DNA from: Musa acuminata AAA Group
Taxonomy: Eukaryota; Streptophyta; Magnoliopsida; Zingiberales; Musaceae
Assembly (NCBI RefSeq): GCF_036884655.1
Contig: NC_088345.1
Coordinates: 32,726,501-32,790,500, forward strand
Direction of reading: 5' to 3'
DNA: 64,000 nucleotides
Under the pieces are notes generated by a model. The model made no database searches and was not told the origin of the DNA. It saw only the letters and a list, made by a program, of their open reading frames with translations. A program made the translations under genes and the position numbers. Within the stretch, counting starts at the first letter, position 1; each line of letters opens with the position of its first letter. Below, in pieces: positions 21,894 to 32,974 of the stretch.

Positions 21894-22489
21894 TATCATT
21901 ACTGCAAACCTCCTACATTGCTACTGCCCTCTGCGCCTTTACAAACGAGTTTCTAAGCTCTGATCTTTCAGAATCTGCATTCAAACGTAAATCGTGTTTT
22001 CGTACGATCTTCACACTACAGTTTACGCTTACATTCGGATTCCATTTATAACTGCAAACTGCTTTCTACGTAAAACGCTTTTCAAGATTCAAAACTGCTT
22101 TTAGACGCAAAACTACATTTAGACGTAAAACTGCGTTTAGACGTAAAACTGCGTTTAGACATAAAATTGCGTTTAGACGCAAAACTGCGTTTAGACGTAA
22201 AACTGCGTTTAGACGTAAATCTGCGTTTGGACGTAAAACTGAGTTTAGACGCAAACTGCGCTTAGACGCAAACTGTGCTTAGACGCAAACTGTGCTTAGA
22301 CGTAAAACTGCGCTTAGACGCAAACTGCGCTTAGACGCAAAACTGCGCTTAGACGCAAACTGCACTGTGATTCTGCTTTTATATCGAAATCGTTTTTTAT
22401 CGGACGAACGCAGCTTTCGTTTTTAAATTACTGTAAGATTTCCGCTGCACTAATTCACCCCCCCCCTCTTAGTGCTCTCGATCCTAACA
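21894..22489 (+). repeat. Truncated 3' LTR of the deleted Sirevirus
   Basis: This is the last 596 bp of the LTR. It resumes at a position equivalent to about 19577 in the 5' LTR and includes the 18-bp array (about 22095-22365) and the poly-C run. The array differs from the 5' copy in unit number and variants. Confidence 0.88.
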
Positions 22490-22494
22490 AAGAT

Positions 22495-23129
22495 CTTATG
22501 AGTTCTTTAAGAGAAAAATTATTTAAGTCTTCAACTTCTTAGATTGTCATTACTTTTATATCCTAACTTTTAGGAAAAGACCTTAAAATCTTACTCATCA
22601 ATTCAAAATTAGTATAATTTTATCAAGAGCTTTTAAACCATTGATAATATTTGTAAAACGTGTATATGTCACCAATGGATTCATTTGGCTTTATTTTAAA
22701 TAATCTGTAACTATGAATTAAAAGATTAATTTTAAATTCTTTTACTTTATTTGTGCCTTCACGAGTAACTTCGATAGTGTTCCAAATATCATGTGCGGTG
22801 TCATAAGTAAAACTCAATTAAACTTATTTTTATCTAAAGCACAAAATAAAGCATTTATAGCTTTAGCATTTAAAGAAAATATTCTCTTCTCAAAATCATT
22901 TCATTCCTCTATCGATTTAAATGATTTTTGAAAACCAAACTCAATAGCATTCCATAAATCGAAATCCATAGAAAGTAAAAAATTTCTCATTTTATCTTTC
23001 CAATAGGTATAGTTTGTCACATTGAATATAAAATGATGAGAGATGGAGTGACCCTCTTAATTGCTTGAAAAAACCATTAGATCTCTCGGGGTATTAATTA
23101 AATTAAGATAACCGTGCTTTAATATCAAT
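22495..23129 (-). pseudogene. gag: Decayed Sirevirus gag, N-terminal part
   Basis: On the minus strand the frame at 22623-22817 encodes YDTAHDIWNTIEVTREGTNK followed by KINLLIHSYRLFKIKPNESIGD. This is the same Gag block as in the intact relatives. Other fragments lie in neighbouring frames up to about 23040. A decayed primer site (attgatattaaagc on the minus strand) abuts the LTR at 23130. This is the 5' end of the relic whose later parts are at 14126-18131. Confidence 0.8.
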
Positions 23130-24988
23130 TGTTATGATCATAATGGCACTAAGAGGGGGTGGGGGAGTTGAATTAGTGCTACAACAAATTTGAACTGATA
23201 TTAAAGTTTAATCGATAAATTCATATCGAAAAGTAAATAAGTATTGTCACATTAACAAAAAATGTGAGTAAGAGTTGCAAGTAAAGTAAATAAGTAACAA
23301 CAAATCAAAAGCAAGAGACGAAATACAAGTCGATTTATAATGGTTCAATCTTCTCGACCTATGTCCACTCTTGATTCCTTTTCTCTTGAGACAACTAGCT
23401 TTCACTACTGATCTTCTTTCCGACAAATGAAATTCAACTATCCTTATTACAACTTTTTACCTTTTAACAGACTTAAGAGAGAATATCCACACTCACTCTT
23501 TTATAAGATCTCTCACCTTTTACAACTTAGAATCAAGTCTAAACTCAAGAAGAAAAAAGAAACTCAAATAATATTCAAAGATAGAGTTTACAACACTTTT
23601 ATGCTCAAGAATAGGTGTTTCATCAACCAAGCCTGAGTGAGGTATTTATAAACTCTAAAATGCTTCAATAATTGAGCTAAAAATTTAAATTCTTGAAATT
23701 TTATGGGTATTAGCAGTACTATCATCATAACAGAGCTGCAAATCATGGCTCTAGTAGTACTATAATTGCCTTGGGTGGTACTTGTTGGGAAATCATAGGG
23801 GGCGACATCATATGCGCAGCGGAAGAACAAGAAAACAAAAATCCCCGATTCCCAAAAAGATGTTCATCGTCGTGCGAAGATTGGTGCGCAAAATCCGCAA
23901 AAAACACAAAACTGCGTATAGAGATTGTGTTACCTAGGGAGATCGTATATCCCTGTTTCCTTGCAGATCCTTAGGAGAGGGTGAAGGAGGTCAAGCGTCC
24001 TCCTCTCTAGCGGTGATCCACACAGCAGGGTTGCGACGACGCTCCTCAAAACTCCAGGCCTACTCTGAGGTGGAGAGGGAGAGGAGAATAGGAAGGGCAA
24101 GCAAAGACTCTAGCCTATGAGGCTGTGAATCCCTCCTATTTATAGAGATCCCGTGTCAAAACCCTAATGGGTCCTTTCCCTAGTGGGTATTGGATCTGCA
24201 TCCAATAAGACAAGGGCTCCGTCGGATATCTCATATCCGAACCTCTACTCATCGCAATGCCTACCATATGTGTGTGACCCTCTAGGCCCAATATCGAGCT
24301 GGCCGTGAGTCATACCTGTCAGTACTACCACCAACATGGGTGGTACTACCATCGAAAAAGTATAAACAATGTTTTTCAACTGACTTTAGTTGTACTACCG
24401 CTTGGGCCTGGTGGTACCATAGCCCAAGCCTGCTTTAGATTAATGATTTAGCCTTCTAACAGGCCTCATTTAGTCTTATTTCAAGCCCAATGGGTTCCTT
24501 AATAAGTTGGCATAGTTTTTGACCTAATATCAACTTAATTTGACCCAAAAAGTCCTCGATCAAGACTTTAATAATCCAACCATATGTTTGGCACAATTAT
24601 GAAGCTTTTAGCATATTATACACCATTTTGGTAGGTCATCTAATCTTTCGGCCCTTCATTCAAACCTTCGACATATCGTTATTTTCTTCGGTATATTATC
24701 CGATCTGTCGATATATTGACTTTTCTACGATATCCAATCTTTTAACGCAATACCCGATCCTTCTGGCGTGATGCCTGAACTTATAGCATGAAGTCCAATC
24801 TTCGATATTTCGACCAATCCTCTAGCTCGACATCCAATTTTCGACATAATATTTTTTCTGGCATAATGTTTGAGCCTCCTGCTTCGATAATTTATCTTTA
24901 ACGATTCGAGTATGTGATAGAAGTATTTATTGTATCACTTATCTCAAAAGCATATTAATTCATAAACTCATTAATTGATTTCATCATT
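23130..24988 (-). repeat. 5' LTR of the decayed Sirevirus, interrupted by a solo LTR
   Basis: The LTR begins TGTTATGATCATAATGGCAC on the plus strand, with the group-typical 'ctaagaggggg' a few bases in. At about 24940-24987 it shows the reverse complement of the usual LTR start. The outer end is eroded, so the boundary is approximate. It contains many copies of a tggtactacca-type word. A 539-bp solo LTR (23783-24321) is inserted in it, leaving about 1.3 kb of its own sequence. Confidence 0.75.
23783..24321 (-). mobile_element. Short solo LTR (Angela-like) with target duplication
   Basis: It begins TGTTGGGAAATC and ends ACCTGTCA on the plus strand. The duplication GTACT is exact at 23778-23782 and 24322-24326. 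It is almost identical to 1195-1734, the promoter-proximal third of the 1,472-bp LTR, and keeps the minus-strand TATA box (24138-24144). There is no internal sequence, so it is a solo LTR. The sequence corresponding to 1735-2666 is absent although the ends look like genuine integration ends. Confidence 0.8.
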
Positions 24989-25789
24989 GATTTCATCGTT
25001 GATTTCATTTTTTTAGGAGAGGGGCCCAACACCTACTTTTTATGTAGCCAACACCCTAGCACAATATGGCTAATACCCTTGCTATATGACCGATGACACT
25101 TCAAGCGTTGTGGCTAACATGGAGTCATTCTCTGGACATTACAAATCACGTCACAACTATTGTACATTCCAATCAGGTTCAACGCACCATGAATCCACGC
25201 TGTTCGGAAGGAGCATTAGCTTGTAACCATTTCCAATATCAATACACATATCCAAGTGTAACAGTCCTAAAATCATTATATAAAAAGCCTTCATGTGTGT
25301 TCCTTAACACAAAATAAAGCTTTCATATATTCTACTTTGAAAGATTTGACACTTGACCAATATTTTATTGTTAAAACTAAGTTAAACATTAAAGAGATTT
25401 TATCGGGAATCCTCCAACGTAGTTTTATAAGGTTTAAAACCTTAAAAGAATCAAAGAGGATTTGATATTTCTTAGCATTAATTAGAGACAAACATGAAAT
25501 AGAGCCTTAGTTAGTTCCGAATCAGCATCCCAATCGATTGTTACCTTTGCTCAATCAAGACAATTAAATCTAAACAACATCACTAGAGTCAAATATGGCA
25601 AGATAGACCCTTTGGAATCCATCTATAAAACCGAATACCTCCTGGACCTGGAAGGGGATAAGGTATGCCTTGGAGATACTTGAGGTGGTCACAGAAAACT
25701 GTCCGTGATGGTTTGAGAACTAACCCTTATCGATGGCCTACTTATGTCAATAGCATGAGATGATAAATTTTAAGTTAGTGTCAGATTTA
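24989..25789. other. Intergenic, nothing recognised
   Basis: AT-rich sequence with short open frames that show no domain. It contains a mixed-composition stretch (25040-25290) that repeats 'ccaacacc', 'gctaatacc' and 'ggctaacatgg' words and may be old transposon DNA. Confidence 0.4.
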
Positions 25790-26930
25790 CTTGCTAATAA
25801 CCAGTGGAATCTTTCAGGTGCTGCAAATGCTTTTTTTCCTTGCTGAAATTGTTTTTAAAATTATGAACAAATATATTCCCAATCATCCAAATGAGAATAA
25901 ATGGACATGGCCACCACACCCTTGGCTTCTACTCAGAGTGCATACTATTATGTTATCACTGTTAACATGGATCAATCGATTTCTTGGGCTGGATGGATGG
26001 CATTAGTGGAGTCTCCTCCTTAGGTCAAAATTTTCTTATAGAAACTTATACGGGGAGAAATCCTCTGATTGGTATTCTAAGTTTAATAGATCTTTTCCTA
26101 TGCCATGCCTTGGGTATGCTCTTTTCTGATTCTGCATCCCATATTTTCTTTTAACGTACTTTTGCTTATAATTATTGGCTTCTTGTTTAGACCCAATGTA
26201 AATTTTCTTTTTCTGCACTCTAGTACATGTTCACAAGGGGATTTGTTATGGGAGGTCAGAATCTTCCCAAGAATGTCGTTGACTATCTAAAAAGCCTAAC
26301 AGGTAATTTATTGTGGATTCTTTCGAATCACTGAAATGATCGTTACTTTGGTAATCACAAAACCTAAATATTCTCCCTTTGGTGCAGAGTAGTTGTTCTC
26401 ACAAATGAGAGTAATGTTGTGCCGAGACTTTTTTTAAGGAATAGTGGGGAATAATGTTCGCAATAACTTTAATACAACGCAAAACTATTCCTATATTATA
26501 CATTGTGATAGCTCTTTCAAGTCTTTCGACGTCACATCTAGAGCAGGTCTTTTTCTCTCATATCACACCTTGGAGGCCGATCGCCATGGGCTGTAAAGTC
26601 GTTTATTCTCACTCGACTCTCAAAACAGGATGCTTTGCCATCCTTGGATGCTTTGCCATTCCGTGTCATTTGGATGAAAACCGACTCACTTCAAGTTGTG
26701 CAGATGGTAAAGGAGCCTCTCGGACAACATTGACATATTAAAAATATTTTATTGGACTGTTCTAGTATAGCCTAAAACCTAAGTGTTGCTAGTTTCAGTT
26801 TTGTTTCTTGATCCCTATAATACGGAGGCTCGCTCCCTGGCCAATTTTAGTGGGGATGTTCTTGTACAATTTTCTTTATTGTATTTTACTTGGACTAATT
26901 AAGGAATATAATTTTCTTTAAAAAACAGTG
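25790..26930 (+). pseudogene. Possible LINE RNase H-domain remnant
   Basis: In shifting plus-strand frames, fragments resemble the RNase H tail of plant LINEs. They are a VNMDQSISWAGWMALVE-like block near 25960-26010, then GQNFLIETYTGRNPLI near 26025-26075. Next is a KTDSLQVVQMVKEP block near 26670-26715, and a short C-terminal tail ends near 26910. The spacing suits an RNase H domain with insertions. Stops are frequent and no reverse transcriptase was seen, so this is a truncated relic. The assignment rests on motif recognition only. Confidence 0.35.
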
Positions 26931-28261
26931 GTAAATGAGTGATGGAAAATGAGAAATGATATATATGCTAGCTGAAGCTAAGCATGAAATTGTAGACGTG
27001 CAAGCATGCTTTCCAATAATAGTATAGAGGACATCCCTCTCCGTTATACTTCAAGACCATGATTGTAGATCTGATCCTTCTGACTCACTCATGACCTTTA
27101 GTTTGAAGACATTCGCTTTGTTTAACTAAGGACTTGTGACCAATGATGATGGAGAGCTATTCACAACTAGGATTCCAGTCGATCCATCTCTCTGTGGTTG
27201 CACATTTGTATCGGAAGACAGTGAAAACATATCCTCACTGAGCAAAACAAATATCCCATCTCACTCCATGATCTATTGGGATGTTAGAAATTTTGTGGAC
27301 TTGAGCAAATTTAGAAGTTTATGTAGACCCTACAAATTTCTCTTAGTCTCAATGGAGTTTTTCTCAGGCATTGACTCCTAGAGTTGCAAATATTGAAGTG
27401 GGCATGTGCAAGTCCACTGCAATAGGGCCAATCTCCAAATTACTTTTTTAGCAGAACATTTGTGCACGTAATATCTTATTAGCAAGTTTGGAGAAACTAA
27501 GAAAAGAATACCGTACTATAAGGAGAATGTATTTTACGGATGAGTCACTAGAAATTTTGAAGAAGAATGGTTGCTATAGAAGAGTTGTATGCGAGTAACT
27601 ATTGCCAAAGTCTTCCAAAGTTCTTAACATGTTCTATAGAAGTTGGAACTGCTTGATGTCTCGGATCAGTAGTGAGGAATACTGATTTACTTGCTGCTGC
27701 TGAAGCATTAGATCTAGATGATATGTTTCGGTCATTTTGCCAATTAACTTCAGCAGTGAATTTGAACCCCTTGAAGAAATAACTACTACTCATCCCGTTT
27801 GGAAAACTAAGATAACAATTTGACACTTGATCTTGGTCATCAACATGAAGGACACAGAAAACCTAGCATTTTGTATTGTCAATCTATTTTCCATCTTATT
27901 TTATATATTTTTTTTAATTATCAACCTAGGGATTTGTCTTTATGTAATTGTGCAATTGTGATATCATGTAGGATATTGAAAGGGATGCAGTGGAATAGAG
28001 TGCAGAAGAATGGAGATATGACAATACTATTTCCATCTTTCATGCAGAATGTACAAGACGGTGCAGTTATTTTTTCGAGATGATGTAAACTTTGTGATTG
28101 TATCAACTCTAGTATTTTTTTTTTTGATAAAATGATGTGGACTTTGTGATTGTATCAACTCTAATATTAATTTTTGGACAAAATAAACTTTATAATGTGA
28201 AGCTTTAAATATTAATCTTTTTTTATTTTTTATATTGGTTATTAAATATTCTATTATGATT
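26931..28261. other. Intergenic, unassigned short open frames
   Basis: Open frames at 27136-27381 (+) and 27599-27826 (-) are moderately balanced in codon use but match no family I know. The 28-bp word 'actttgtgattgtatcaactctaatatt' is directly repeated at about 28088 and 28139. Part of this could belong to the transposon whose end is at 28786. Confidence 0.3.
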
Positions 28262-28786
28262 TTGAAATGATTAAAAAGTGATAGGTTGTCAAGAAAATTA
28301 GTATTGATAGAATAGTTTGTCACTAATGTTGTTTTCGTCTAAATAAGTATTAGTGATAGATTAAGTAGTTTATCACTAAAGTCTTTTATCTAAATTTTTA
28401 GTGAAAGGTCAGTTCATCACTAATTACCATTACTATTTTTCATTTAATCAAAATTAGTGATTGACCTAAGTTATCACTAAAATTTTTAATCAATGCATTT
28501 AGTGATAGAATCGTCCAGCACCAAATATTGTCATAAAAAAAATTATTTTATCAATTATTTACTTTTAGTGACAGAATTTGAATGTATTAGCTACAAAACT
28601 AAGTCACTACTAAAAACCATAGTTCAATGACAAGTATGTCTTTTCTTATCATTAAAATTTTTAATCTCGGGACTTAGGCAAACTTAAGCTAGTGATAGCT
28701 CATTTCGTCAATAATTCTTTTAGTGAAATTTTTTTAAATTTTAGTGATAATTTTTATCCGTGATCAATGATTATTTTTCTTGTAGC
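28262..28786. mobile_element. Probable terminal region of a CACTA (En/Spm) DNA transposon
   Basis: The right end on the minus strand reads GCTACAAGAAAAATAATC. This differs from the usual CACTACAAGAAAA terminus mainly at its first bases. Inside it, short words TTAGTGATAG and TCACTAA(A) alternate in both orientations at about 28340-28740, the subterminal-repeat pattern of CACTA elements. No transposase and no matching left end were found in the window. The element may be a deleted non-autonomous copy. Confidence 0.5.
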
Positions 28787-31633
28787 ATGCGTTTATCCTT
28801 GACTATCAAATTTATATCTAGATAAGATGTTTGGTATGGCTCAATTAGATATTAACAATGTTGCCTATTGTGGTTGGTATTACTTGTTAAGTGATATTCA
28901 TATAAATATTCATGTGCTAGAAATGCATGAAAAATATTACTGATATTAGGATGATAAGTATTTTGAATGCTTGGAGCCAATATTCTTAGAGGATAAGGAA
29001 TCCTAGCATGGAAAGGACTCCTTATTATGAATGAATGAAATCCTAAAAATTAGAGTTGATTATTCTATAAATCAAGGACCATCATATCGTGTCAACTAGC
29101 GGTACGGTTCATGGGCTGATCAATATGTATTGGTTGGTATCAGCATACTGTATGTACATTATTATACGTTGATTTAAAAAAGCTTAAAAATGGCTTAAAA
29201 TTCATTAAAAGAATCTTTTTTAAGATTTTTATCCAAATTTAATGATAATAAAAAATAGAGTGTATATGAGGCATGATTAAATAGATAAGTATATGATTAA
29301 GCCTAAATACTGTTAATTTGGACCGAAATGTAAGACAATAGACCTAATTAGAACTAAATTATAAGAATAACCATAATCATATTTAATCTTTATAAATATA
29401 TATTACTATAATTTTAATTATATGTAATAATAAATAAAATATAGAAAGAAACTAAATGCATTCAAATTAGAGAGAAATTTCATTGCATCCCAAGTTATAA
29501 TCCCCCTGTTATGTGAATCAATAGCTTAATTATTATTAATCATCAATTAAAAATTTTAATAACAAGCAAGTGTGAGAAAGAGTGAGAAAGATATTAATTT
29601 TAAAAGTAAAAGATATGAATTGTTCGGGGGGATTTGTGCTTAAGTAAGGATGACTCGAGAATCTTGTAATTAATTTTGGATAATGAAATTTTTGGCTTTC
29701 TCTATAGATAGAGAGTTATCAAATCACATTAATCTTATATTTATTTTCTACTATATTCTTTGGTTATTAGTCTCTTTTTAAAATTTTCTCTCCCTTCCCA
29801 GCATTAAAGAAATATTTGTGTGTGAAAAGAGACTGAAAAGAAGGATTATAAGGATACTTCCACATTGGTAAAAATTGAGAAAGTAAGGTGATATATATTG
29901 GATAAGTTTAAGATTTTGTACTGAACTCACGTCAAATTAAGAAAAAAAAGTGAGTAAAATAGATTAAAAATAGAGCTAAATGTTGGTCATAGTCATATAA
30001 AAAAAAGTCTAAATTATAATTTGATCTGCCTTTTATGAATAAGCCTAAGATGATCGAGTCACACGCACACGGGGAAGACGCTAAAAATATTAAACTTAAG
30101 TTTTGTATTGAATCGGTGCCACAGTCGCATACGAATAGCAAGAGTTGTTAGAAATATTAAATTAAAACTTTCAGATTGAATTGACATCAAACCTGATATA
30201 TATTAATCCTAATTAGCTTGACTCACATTCAATATGGACTATAATTAAATAAATAAAGGTCCAAACTGTAGGTTGATCTACCTTTACATATAAGGAAAGA
30301 CATTTGAGTCATATGAAGAGATGTTAGGAATATTAAGCTTAAGTTTTTGGGTTGAATTGACATCAAATTTAGTGTCAGTTAATCTTGACCAGTTTGACTT
30401 AGCTCAATGTTGATCAGGTTATCAACAATCTTATGTAATCTTCTTTCCGAGTGTTTCTCTTCTTGTCCACCTCTATGATAAGCTCACTCTCTTTCTATCT
30501 CTTGAAATGAGTTCCATATAACACTTTAATGAGTAATGCATGTATCTAAATATTATCTTTTTATTCAGGTAATAAATGTGGGGCTAATTTTGTTGGAATA
30601 TTAGATTAAACTTCTTATAAAGTTGGTTTGATGATTGTAATAATAATGATTAGGAGAGCTAATGGGTTAAGACATAATATTGATATATAGCTCTTTCTTC
30701 TCTATGAGATGTATCCTCCAACTATTACATCTTCTTTTTTTTTGGAGTGAGTCAGATGGATCTAGAAAAAAATTAGATGATTCCATCATATATGATTATA
30801 TTATAAAAATTATTGGATAGATATCTTATGTTTAAACTAAATTCTATCTAGTTGTCCTAAAATAATTAAGAGATTCTCTCTAAAAAAAAAAAAAAAGGTT
30901 TTGGTTCTGGTGGCAAAATATTATTGGGTATTGCTTTGTCAAGCGACTCAAGTCAGTATATTCTAATAAGAAATATTTAGAGATTAATCTTATTGATCTC
31001 ATAAATATAATATTAAATCTTATTGTACAAGTAAAATATCTATTTATTGATTAAAAAAATGGTACTTTAGCTATTAGACCCAATGGGTGTGACTTAAGAA
31101 ATGAGAGATTGATCAAAAGCTTTTTAGTTAGTTCTTCATATACTTACACTTTTTCTCTGTTATCCATCTCTCCATGTTTTACACAAATCCCTCAAATTTA
31201 TTGAGGAAATAAAATAAATATATAAATAAAATGATTATGATTAATCTTTGAAAGGAACTTCCATTCAATCCATAATCATTTCGATTCCATTAGAAATGAG
31301 GATTCAAAATATCCCATATTGATCGATCAAACAGAGATTCAACAACCAAAAGAAAGATCGATTTTTTAGGATCCTTCCTAAGAAATAAAAAAACATAAAT
31401 AAAATGATTATGATTAATCTTAAAGAAAATAATATCTAGTAATTAGGTCCGAATGCATACATATTGTATTTTTATTCTTGTCAAGATTCAGATATTTATG
31501 CAATTATATTTATTTTTGAAAGGGCACAAAAGATTTAGACATTGATTCTAAATATTTTAAATATGATGTTTTAGAAAAATCCTAACTAAATTAGATGATT
31601 CTTCCTATAAATATGACTCTTATTATCAAAGAA

Positions 31634-31636
<3 letters not shown>
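28787..31636. other. AT-rich intergenic DNA
   Basis: No gene or domain was seen in this 2.8 kb. Words such as 'ttaagttttggattgaattgacatcaaa' recur at about 30090-30360 (three diverged copies), so it probably contains an old repeat. A poly-A run lies at about 30883-30897. Confidence 0.4.

Positions 31637-31682
<46 letters not shown>
31637..31682. repeat. (AT)n microsatellite
   Basis: About 23 perfect AT dinucleotides. Confidence 0.97.
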
Positions 31683-31685
<3 letters not shown>

Positions 31686-32159
31686 GGGTTATGAATTTAA
31701 TTTTCGTTTTCGCATGAGCATAACATTGTGACAACAGCTTCATACGCCAAACTCCATGGAAAACTCGATGGATTGGCATATAAACCCACCGCCCTAATGC
31801 AACATTTATCTGTATTTAAATGATGCCTTGACTTCTGTACAAAGTAAAGTCCACCTCTGGCATTGACCTACCAGACATACTAATGATATGTAGAAAGTTC
31901 TATGGTTAAACATCATCAAACACTAATCACGAGTCCATCTACCCAACTGTCCAAGAAAAACTCTTCGAAAATGGATAAACATCATATGTAGATCGACGTG
32001 ATTTGTAGTGGAACCCATCTACATGAACCACGTATGGGATTCCACCTTCTATGTGATCACTCCCATGCGATTGGAACATTCCTCCATTGATTGGGTGTTC
32101 AGAGAATTCCCAGTGTTTCCTGTAAGGTCAACACGAGACGACAGGATAAGATGCCCTTA

Positions 32160-32162
<3 letters not shown>

Positions 32163-32204
<42 letters not shown>
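32163..32204. repeat. (CT)n microsatellite upstream of the RING gene
   Basis: About 21 CT dinucleotides, ending roughly 770 bp before the RING gene start. CT/GA tracts are common in plant promoters and 5' UTRs, but no role can be shown here. The remaining DNA at 31683-32974 has no other recognised feature. Confidence 0.95.
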
Positions 32205-32206
<2 letters not shown>

Positions 32207-32974
32207 TATTACTGCTACTACTACTATAAAGAAAAGCATAGATGCCATTGCATGCCTTTCACTGGTTGTACCTTTTTCTTCATGCTGGTGTATTTTGATA
32301 ATAAACTTCATGTTTACCTAAATCATGATGGATCTGTTCCCCACCATCTACGTGTATAAATTAAGACCACACCGTCCCAACCTGTCATCTCAAAACCCAT
32401 CAGACTCGATGACAATCTACCTCACCTCTCACATTAACACCAAGCAAAAGTTTTCTTCCTTGACCAAGACAGCACGCACCACCACCTTATCTACTTGATT
32501 TAGACAGTCATTTCTTGCACAGATCTAACTTATGCTACTTTTACTTATTCCATTGTTTAACTCAGTCCTATATGTCACTCATATTGGACGGAAGTGGTTC
32601 CAATCGGAACCCACTTCTGATGGTGGATTGTTGACGCGTGTATGGTTGTGGGTACATGTTGACGGGTGTCCATGTATTTTATTAGTGCAAAAGTATCAGA
32701 TTAATTAAAATAATTATTGTTATAATTATAGGTAGCAAGTAGGAAGAGGAACCTTACAATCTTTATGTGATCTTAGCCGTCGATCTCGTCCCGCGCAGGG
32801 TCGATCATCCTACCATTGAACGGCTGAGATCATTTTGAGTTCAAGTCGGTGGCAGAAAAGCATCGAGGTTACTGACCGTCACGCGTTGCCATATGTTCTT
32901 CGACCGCTTATAGTCACACGGCTTCACTGCGCCGAACGCACATTTCTGCCCCTCCTCCGCCGGCTGCTGCGTCC

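Larger units (their letters stand above)
18137..22489 (+). mobile_element. Internally deleted Sirevirus retrotransposon
   Basis: The insertion has an exact 5-bp duplication AAGAT (18132-18136 and 22490-22494). It has a full 5' LTR (18137-20188), a primer site (20191-20202) and a gag pseudogene (20239-21822). After about 70 further bases it jumps into the middle of the 3' LTR (21894-22489). All of pol, the 3' internal region and the first 1.4 kb of the 3' LTR are missing. The shared word TATCATTACTGC at the break, also in the 5' LTR near 19577, suggests a short-homology deletion after insertion. Confidence 0.9.

Noticed and set aside
27136..27826. Open frames of 81 and 75 codons as possible gene fragments
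   Set aside because: No recognised motif and no splice structure. Kept only as unassigned sequence.
32008..32321. Open frames with poly-Ser/Leu or poly-Glu/Arg tracts
   Set aside because: They are produced by the CT microsatellite.
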